A stretch of 10,331 nucleotides of DNA, taken from contig DKFA01000117.1 in NCBI GenBank assembly GCA_002452695.1, positions 1 to 10,331 of the forward strand, written 5' to 3'. Each line of letters opens with the position of its first letter. The stretch's first letter is position 1. The position numbers were made by a program, and so were the translations under genes. Source of the DNA: Dehalococcoidia bacterium UBA6808. GTDB taxonomy: Bacteria > Chloroflexota > Dehalococcoidia > GIF9 > UBA5629. Of this stretch, positions 6,148 to 10,331 are shown in pieces. The notes beneath the pieces are model-generated. The model ran no database searches and had not been told where the DNA came from. It saw only the letters and a list, made by a program, of their open reading frames with translations.

Positions 6148-6552
6148 ATGGCTGATTGTTCTTATCATCCCGGCAAAGAGGCTGTGGGAGCATGTGTAAG
6201 CTGCGGGAAAATGGTCTGCGTAGCCTGTCGCACAGAGTTGCAGGGGAAGGTCTATTGCCCGCAGTGCGCCAACAATCTGTTCGTCCTTAAGGACAACATC
6301 CAGCCCGCCAAAGTTGAAACTGTGTCCACCGCACCTGCAATGACTTCGGTTAGCGGCTGGTGGTGGCTTTTGCCTATCTTCTTAACATGGCTTGGCGGCA
6401 TCATCGCCTGGGCAGCGACCAAGAACCGCGACCCCAAAAAAGCCAAATCCATGCTCATCTGGGGCATCGTTCTGACATTTATTTACGGCATTATCTGGGC
6501 TGTCGTCTTCATCCTGTTCACGGCTGGTATCCTCGTATTCGAGGGGATGTAA
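6148..6552 (+). CDS. B-box-type zinc-finger membrane protein
   Basis: This 134-residue protein joins an N-terminal zinc-binding module to a hydrophobic C-terminal half. The ligand pattern is C4-x2-H7, C16-x2-C19, C24-x2-C27 and C37-x2-C40, the arrangement of bacterial B-box-like fingers that bind two zinc ions. A linker of about 30 residues follows, then a membrane segment at about 70-90 (rich in Trp, starting SGWWWLLP), a short basic loop (TKNRDPKKAK), and a second long hydrophobic stretch at about 101-131. The zinc finger would face the cytoplasm if the basic loop does too. Function is unknown; such proteins are often treated as membrane-anchored interaction modules. The ATG at 6148 is chosen because GGAGGAGGA (6134-6142) precedes it at ideal distance and a promoter lies just upstream. 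It is a monocistronic unit closed by a strong terminator. Confidence 0.85.
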   Translation: MADCSYHPGKEAVGACVSCGKMVCVACRTELQGKVYCPQCANNLFVLKDNIQPAKVETVSTAPAMTSVSGWWWLLPIFLTWLGGIIAWAATKNRDPKKAKSMLIWGIVLTFIYGIIWAVVFILFTAGILVFEGM

Positions 6553-6599
6553 TAGCTTTCTGGATAGATTAATCCCTGATGTATCGGTGATTGAAAAAT

Positions 6600-6640
6600 C
6601 AGTCCCCGGCAGCGCTTGGTGTTGCCGGGGATTGCTTTTT
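6600..6640. terminator. Strong intrinsic terminator, probably bidirectional
   Basis: A 12-bp stem pairs 6600-6611 with 6623-6634 (core CCCCGGCA/TGCCGGGG, one G-U pair), with an 11-base loop that could itself pair further to leave a three-base loop. Five T residues at 6636-6640 follow on the plus strand. On the minus strand the run A5 at 6594-6598 gives a matching T-tract. It closes the zinc-finger transcript and isolates it from dxr. Confidence 0.85.
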
Positions 6641-6704
6641 CAAAATACTGCATAAAAAATAGCCTGCAACGCTGATTTGAAGTAATATTAGATAGTCACT
6701 CGCC

Positions 6705-7838
6705 ATGAAAAACAGGGTTAGAAAACTGGCTGTACTCGGATCAACTGGTTCTATAGGCTGCCAAACACTGGATATTGTTCGCTCATTCAGGGATAGGTTC
6801 GAGATAACCGCACTGGCCGCTGGCAATAATGTCAAAGTCTTTGCCAGTCAAATCGCCGAGTTCAATCCCAGCCTTATATTCTGCAATGACAGCCAATCTG
6901 TTAGAGGCGCAGGTCATTATGTTCCGATGGAAGAGATGGCATCACACCCCGATGTTGACATGGTCATCATCGCCACTACAGGCAAGGCTGGACTGCAACC
7001 CACGCTGGCCGCAATAAAGGCAGGCAAAACCGTTGCTATAGCCAACAAGGAGATACTTGTCATGGCAGGTGAGATCATAACAGCTTTGGCATCTCAGTCC
7101 AAAGCCACTATCCTTCCCATTGATAGCGAGCACAGCGCCATCTGGCAGTGTTTGCGGGGAGAGGACGACGAGATGCGGAGACTATTACTGACAGCATCGG
7201 GCGGCCCCTTTTTTGGTCAGCCGCAGGAAAAGCTGGCCTCGGTCACCGTCAGACAGGCGCTTAACCATCCTACCTGGAAAATGGGCAAAAAGGTCACCAT
7301 TGATTCAGCCACACTCTTCAACAAGGGTATGGAGGCCATTGAGGCCCGCTGGCTGTTCGATATCCCCTACGACAAGATCGAGATAATCATTCACCGTCAG
7401 AGTATTATTCACTCCATGGTGGAATTTGTCGACAGCTCGGTTAAGGCCCAGCTGAGTATACCTGACATGCGTCTACCCATCCAGTACGCGCTTTTTTATC
7501 CGGAACGGATCAAGAACGATTCCCTCACCTGTATCGATTTCAGCCGGTTATCAAATCTGACCTTTGAGCCAGTCGACTATAACAGCTTTCCCTGCCTCAG
7601 GCTGGCGCTGGAAGCGGCCCGCCGCGGAGGCACTTACCCGGCTGTATTATGCGCGGCGGACGAGATTGCCGTACAATTATTCCTGGATAATAAAATAAGA
7701 TTTACTGATATAGCCCCTGTTATTGAGACTGTCCTGGGCTTGCACAGGCCACCGCATGGCGCCGGTCTGGAAGAGATTACAGCAGCCGACGCCTGGTCCA
7801 GAGAGACAGCCCTCAGGGCAGCAAGGAAAGGAATTTAA
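6705..7838 (+). CDS. dxr: 1-deoxy-D-xylulose 5-phosphate reductoisomerase
   Basis: Dxr converts DXP to MEP with NADPH and a divalent metal, the committed step of the MEP isoprenoid pathway. The NADPH loop VLGSTGSIG lies at residues 10-18 and ANKE at 113-116. Metal ligands D140, E142 and E210 are present, as are the substrate/loop residues H188, W191, M193, S201, N206 and K207, at constant offsets from E. coli numbering. Two conserved blocks are altered: IHRQSIIHS has Arg at 231 in place of the usual Pro, and VLCAADEIAV (312-ish) replaces the common LNAANE with Cys and Asp. The 377-residue length is normal. The ATG at 6705 fits the family N-terminus but has no clear Shine-Dalgarno. A TAATAT at 6683-6688 is the only promoter-like element seen after the terminator. 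The stop overlaps the rseP ATG by one base. Confidence 0.97.
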   Translation: MKNRVRKLAVLGSTGSIGCQTLDIVRSFRDRFEITALAAGNNVKVFASQIAEFNPSLIFCNDSQSVRGAGHYVPMEEMASHPDVDMVIIATTGKAGLQPTLAAIKAGKTVAIANKEILVMAGEIITALASQSKATILPIDSEHSAIWQCLRGEDDEMRRLLLTASGGPFFGQPQEKLASVTVRQALNHPTWKMGKKVTIDSATLFNKGMEAIEARWLFDIPYDKIEIIIHRQSIIHSMVEFVDSSVKAQLSIPDMRLPIQYALFYPERIKNDSLTCIDFSRLSNLTFEPVDYNSFPCLRLALEAARRGGTYPAVLCAADEIAVQLFLDNKIRFTDIAPVIETVLGLHRPPHGAGLEEITAADAWSRETALRAARKGI

Positions 7839-8896
7839 TGTTACTGACCATAATTGTATTTGTAGTTATGCTGGTCGTGCTGGTGTTAACCCATGAGTTC
7901 GGCCACTTCATTACGGCCAAGCTCTGCAAGGTCAAAGTCGAGGAGTTCGGCATAGGATTTCCACCCCGCATCTGGGGTTTCAAGAAGGGTGAGACACTTT
8001 ACTCCATCAATGCCATCCCCATCGGCGGTTTCACCAAACTGCAGGGCGAAGAAGACCCCTCCGAGCCGGGCAGCCTGGCCGGCAAGAGCATACCGGTCAG
8101 GTTACTGGTGCTCAGCGCCGGATCGCTGCTCAACATTCTGCTTCCGGTGCTGCTCTTTATCATCAGCTTCATGATTCCGCACAACATCACCATGGAAAAG
8201 GTGATGATCGAAGATGTGGCCGCTAGTTCACCCGCCCAGGCAGCCGGAATCGAGCCCGGTGACCGTATCCTCAAGATCAATGATACATCGGTCAAAAATC
8301 GCGCCACACTCAGCTACCAGATACAGCTCCATCTCGGCAAGCAGGTGAGCATGGTCGTGCAGAAACCCGACCTGACCGAAAAAACCGTTGTGGTCAAGCC
8401 GCGCTGGAATCCTCCGCAGGGCGAGGGAGCAACGGGTGTAACCATGGCATCGGCCGATGCCATGGTAGTATCCGAGTCACAGCCATTCTGGGAGGCTATC
8501 CCCAACGGCTTTGTGCACTGCTGGGAGATACTGGTGCTTTTCCGCAACGAGGTGGTCGGCTGGTTCATCCGTAGCTCCGCCCCGCAGCTCGCCGGGCCTG
8601 TCGCCATCGCCCAGCTTACCGGTCAAGTGGTGGAAGCTGGCATCAGCCCTGTGCTGGAGTTTGCCGCCCTGATCAGCATCAACCTGGGTATATTCAACCT
8701 GCTGCCTTTCCCCGGCCTTGACGGTGGCCGATTGATCTTCGTATTTGTGGAATGGGCCAGGCGCGGCAAGCGTATTTCTCCGCAGATAGAGGGCCTTGTG
8801 CACATGATCGGCTTCTTCGCACTTACCGCCTTGATCTTGATAATCACGTATTTCGACGTCTCGCGCCTGATCAGGGGGGAAAGCCTGTTGCCGTGA
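7838..8896 (+). CDS. rseP: Site-2 intramembrane metalloprotease (RseP family)
   Basis: This membrane zinc protease cleaves transmembrane substrates such as anti-sigma factors or signal-peptide remnants during regulated intramembrane proteolysis; the substrate here is unknown. The zinc motif HEFGH is at residues 19-23 within the first membrane segment, and the third ligand lies in LLPFPGLDGGR, with D295. A membrane-proximal block (GFPPRIWGFKKGETLYSINAIPIGGF) is typical. A single PDZ domain spans roughly residues 122-190 (SPAQAAGIEPGDRILKIND), unlike the two PDZ domains of E. coli RseP. Further membrane segments are near residues 85-110, 250-290 and 315-340. The 352-residue length suits Gram-positive/Chloroflexota members. 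The start ATG overlaps the dxr stop (TAATG), with AAGGAAAGG at 7823-7831. Its stop overlaps the ispG GTG. Confidence 0.96.
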   Translation: MLLTIIVFVVMLVVLVLTHEFGHFITAKLCKVKVEEFGIGFPPRIWGFKKGETLYSINAIPIGGFTKLQGEEDPSEPGSLAGKSIPVRLLVLSAGSLLNILLPVLLFIISFMIPHNITMEKVMIEDVAASSPAQAAGIEPGDRILKINDTSVKNRATLSYQIQLHLGKQVSMVVQKPDLTEKTVVVKPRWNPPQGEGATGVTMASADAMVVSESQPFWEAIPNGFVHCWEILVLFRNEVVGWFIRSSAPQLAGPVAIAQLTGQVVEAGISPVLEFAALISINLGIFNLLPFPGLDGGRLIFVFVEWARRGKRISPQIEGLVHMIGFFALTALILIITYFDVSRLIRGESLLP

Positions 8897-9939
8897 GAAG
8901 GCGGCGTATCTCGCGTGCCATCCGCATCGGGAGCGTCACAGTTGGCGGCGGCGCACCGGTCAGCGTTCAGTCGATGACCAAGACCGACACGCGGGATGTT
9001 AAATCTACCGTTGACCAGATCAGGGAGCTGGAAGACTGTGGTTGCGAGATCATCCGTGTGGCCGTGCCGGATCAGGAAGCCGCCTCCGCTATAAAAAGCA
9101 TCAGGAAAAAGATTGCCATACCGCTGGTGGCCGATATTCATTTCGACTACCGCCTGGCGCTGGCTTCCATAAAGGCAGGCGCCGATGCCCTGCGCCTCAA
9201 CCCCGGCAACATCCGGGACAAAGACCATATCAGACAGGTCGTGCTGGCAGCTAAAGAACACCAGATACCCATACGCATCGGCGTCAATTTCGGCAGCCTG
9301 CCGCCGGGCAGGCCCAAAGGGCTGACGCCAGCGCAGTACATGGTCAGACTGGCAATGGAGCAGGTAGGTCTTCTGGAGGACATGGGATTCGACCTGATCA
9401 AGATTGCGCTCAAGGCCTTCGATGTCCCCACCACGGTGCAGGCTTACCGCTCCATAGCGAAGAAGTTAGACTATCCGCTGCATCTGGGCATCACCGAAGC
9501 CGGACTGCCCCGCACTGGCGTGATCAGGAGCGCCGTGGGCATAGGCATCATGCTCAGCGAGGGCATCGGTGACACCATTCGAGTCTCGCTCAGCAGCCAT
9601 CCGAGGGAGGAGGTCTTCGCCGGTTACGAAATACTCAAATCGCTAAACCTTCGGCAGCATGGCCCGGTGCTGGTCAGCTGCCCGACCTGCGGCCGCGCGG
9701 AGGCCGATACGTTGAGCCTGGCACAGGCGGTCAACGACTACCTGCAGAAAGTGAACAAGCCGGTTAAAATTGCCGTAATGGGTTGTATGGTCAACGGCCC
9801 GGGCGAGGCCAGGGACGCCGACGCCGGCATCGCCTGTGGCAAGGGGCGCGGCGCCATTTTCCGGAAGGGTAAAACGGTCAGGACCGTCGACGAAGCCGAC
9901 TTCCTCTCAGCCATCATCGCCGAGATCGACAGGCTGTAA
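8893..9939 (+). CDS. ispG: (E)-4-hydroxy-3-methylbut-2-enyl-diphosphate synthase
   Basis: IspG reduces MEcPP to HMBPP with a [4Fe-4S] cluster, the penultimate step of the MEP pathway. The TIM-barrel part shows VQSMTKTDTRDV, VADIHFDYRLAL, RLNPGNIRD and RIGVNFGSL. The C-terminal domain holds the cluster ligands C263 and C266 (SCPTCGR), C298 and E305 (GCMVNGPGE), with the same spacing as C270, C273, C305 and E312 of E. coli. I start it at GTG 8893, which overlaps the rseP stop by four bases (GTGA) and gives 348 residues, the size of the short bacterial form. AGGGGGGA at 8873-8880 is a rather distant ribosome binding site, so translation is likely coupled to rseP. A longer in-frame ORF from 8752 would add 47 residues lying inside rseP with no family similarity. 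Confidence 0.96.
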   Translation: MRRRRISRAIRIGSVTVGGGAPVSVQSMTKTDTRDVKSTVDQIRELEDCGCEIIRVAVPDQEAASAIKSIRKKIAIPLVADIHFDYRLALASIKAGADALRLNPGNIRDKDHIRQVVLAAKEHQIPIRIGVNFGSLPPGRPKGLTPAQYMVRLAMEQVGLLEDMGFDLIKIALKAFDVPTTVQAYRSIAKKLDYPLHLGITEAGLPRTGVIRSAVGIGIMLSEGIGDTIRVSLSSHPREEVFAGYEILKSLNLRQHGPVLVSCPTCGRAEADTLSLAQAVNDYLQKVNKPVKIAVMGCMVNGPGEARDADAGIACGKGRGAIFRKGKTVRTVDEADFLSAIIAEIDRL

Positions 9940-9972
9940 ATCTCTTCCTGTCTCACCAGGCGCAATCCCACA

Positions 9973-10001
9973 TTTAAATTCACGGCGAAATATTCTAAAA
10001 T
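9973..10001 (+). promoter_or_regulatory. Possible promoter for proS
   Basis: In the AT-rich gap after ispG, TTTAAA (9973-9978), 17 bases and TAAAAT (9996-10001) form a reasonable sigma-70-type match (four of six and five of six). Transcription would start near 10008, upstream of the GAGG at 10024-10027 and the ATG at 10036. No convincing terminator separates ispG from proS, so read-through is also possible. Confidence 0.42.
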
Positions 10002-10035
10002 ACGATGTTTATTTAATACTTGCGAGGTTAACATT

Positions 10036-10331
10036 ATGCGGTTTTCCAGTCTATTGGGCAGGACATTGAAGGAAGCGCCTTCTGATGCTGATTGCGTTAG
10101 CCATAGCTACCTTGTTCGCTCCGGCATGGTGCAGCAGGTCATGACAGGCGTGTATTCGCTCCTGCCGCTGGGCTGGCGCACCTTCCGCAAGATCGAGAAC
10201 ATCATCCGCGAGGAGATGGATGCTGCAGGAGGTCAGGAGCTTATGATGCCTTCCCTGCAGCCGATGGAACTGTGGGAGAAGTCCGGCCGACTGCCTTCGT
10301 TCGACAAAACCCTTTTCACCGTGAGGGACCG
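10036..10331 (+). CDS. proS: Prolyl-tRNA synthetase, N-terminal part (runs off window)
   Basis: Prolyl-tRNA synthetase attaches proline to tRNA-Pro. Only about 98 codons are present because the window ends inside the gene. The translation from ATG 10036 begins MRFSSLLGRTLKEAP, then shows SYLVRSGMVQQVMTGVYSLL and PLGWRTFRKIENIIREEMDA, the class II motif 1 region, followed by GGQELMMPSLQPMELWEKSG and the start of the FTVRD block. This matches the bacterial-type ProRS N-terminus closely. GAGG at 10024-10027 is the ribosome binding site. The gene follows ispG after 96 bases, the same order as in related clusters. Whether the usual editing insertion domain is present cannot be seen. Confidence 0.95.
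   Translation, partial: MRFSSLLGRTLKEAPSDADCVSHSYLVRSGMVQQVMTGVYSLLPLGWRTFRKIENIIREEMDAAGGQELMMPSLQPMELWEKSGRLPSFDKTLFTVRD

Noticed and set aside
8752..8892. Longer ispG start adding 47 residues
   Set aside because: The extension lies inside rseP, has no IspG-like sequence, and the GTG at 8893 matches the family N-terminus and overlaps the rseP stop as GTGA.

Overview
The window is a bacterial chromosomal segment built on a conserved translation and envelope/isoprenoid gene cluster: rpsB, tsf, pyrH, frr, cdsA, dxr, rseP, ispG and the start of proS, all on the plus strand. This order is familiar from Clostridia-type Firmicutes and from Dehalococcoides-type Chloroflexota. The very short EF-Ts (167 aa), repeated TTG starts, the acyl-CoA genes and the small cysteine proteins make me favour a Dehalococcoidia-like Chloroflexota. 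That assignment is an inference from gene content and is moderately confident at best.

Layout. Positions 21-3538 hold rpsB, tsf, pyrH, frr, a tiny 23-codon ORF and cdsA, tightly spaced and probably co-transcribed. The slot between frr and cdsA, where uppS (undecaprenyl diphosphate synthase) usually lies, is only 84 bp here. Positions 3627-5960 form a minus-strand block that reads, in transcription order, a small cysteine-rich protein, an enoyl-CoA hydratase and a 3-hydroxyacyl-CoA dehydrogenase. Positions 6148-6552 hold a plus-strand B-box-type zinc-finger membrane protein with its own promoter and a strong terminator. Positions 6705-9939 are dxr, rseP and ispG with overlapping stop/start codons, and proS begins at 10036 and runs off the window end.

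How the genes work together. RpsB, EF-Ts and RRF serve ribosome assembly, elongation and recycling; ProRS charges tRNA-Pro. PyrH supplies UDP for nucleic acid and cell-surface precursors. CdsA makes CDP-diacylglycerol for phospholipids. Dxr and IspG are two steps of the MEP isoprenoid pathway. RseP is an intramembrane protease. The inserted hydratase and dehydrogenase carry out two consecutive beta-oxidation-type reactions and are unrelated to the surrounding cluster.

I found no defence system, CRISPR array, transposase, tRNA or rRNA. The unusual parts are the missing uppS with a small ORF in its place, the four-gene accessory block splitting cdsA from dxr, and a divergent promoter pair with abutting -35 boxes. 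No stretch longer than 300 bases lacks a gene.
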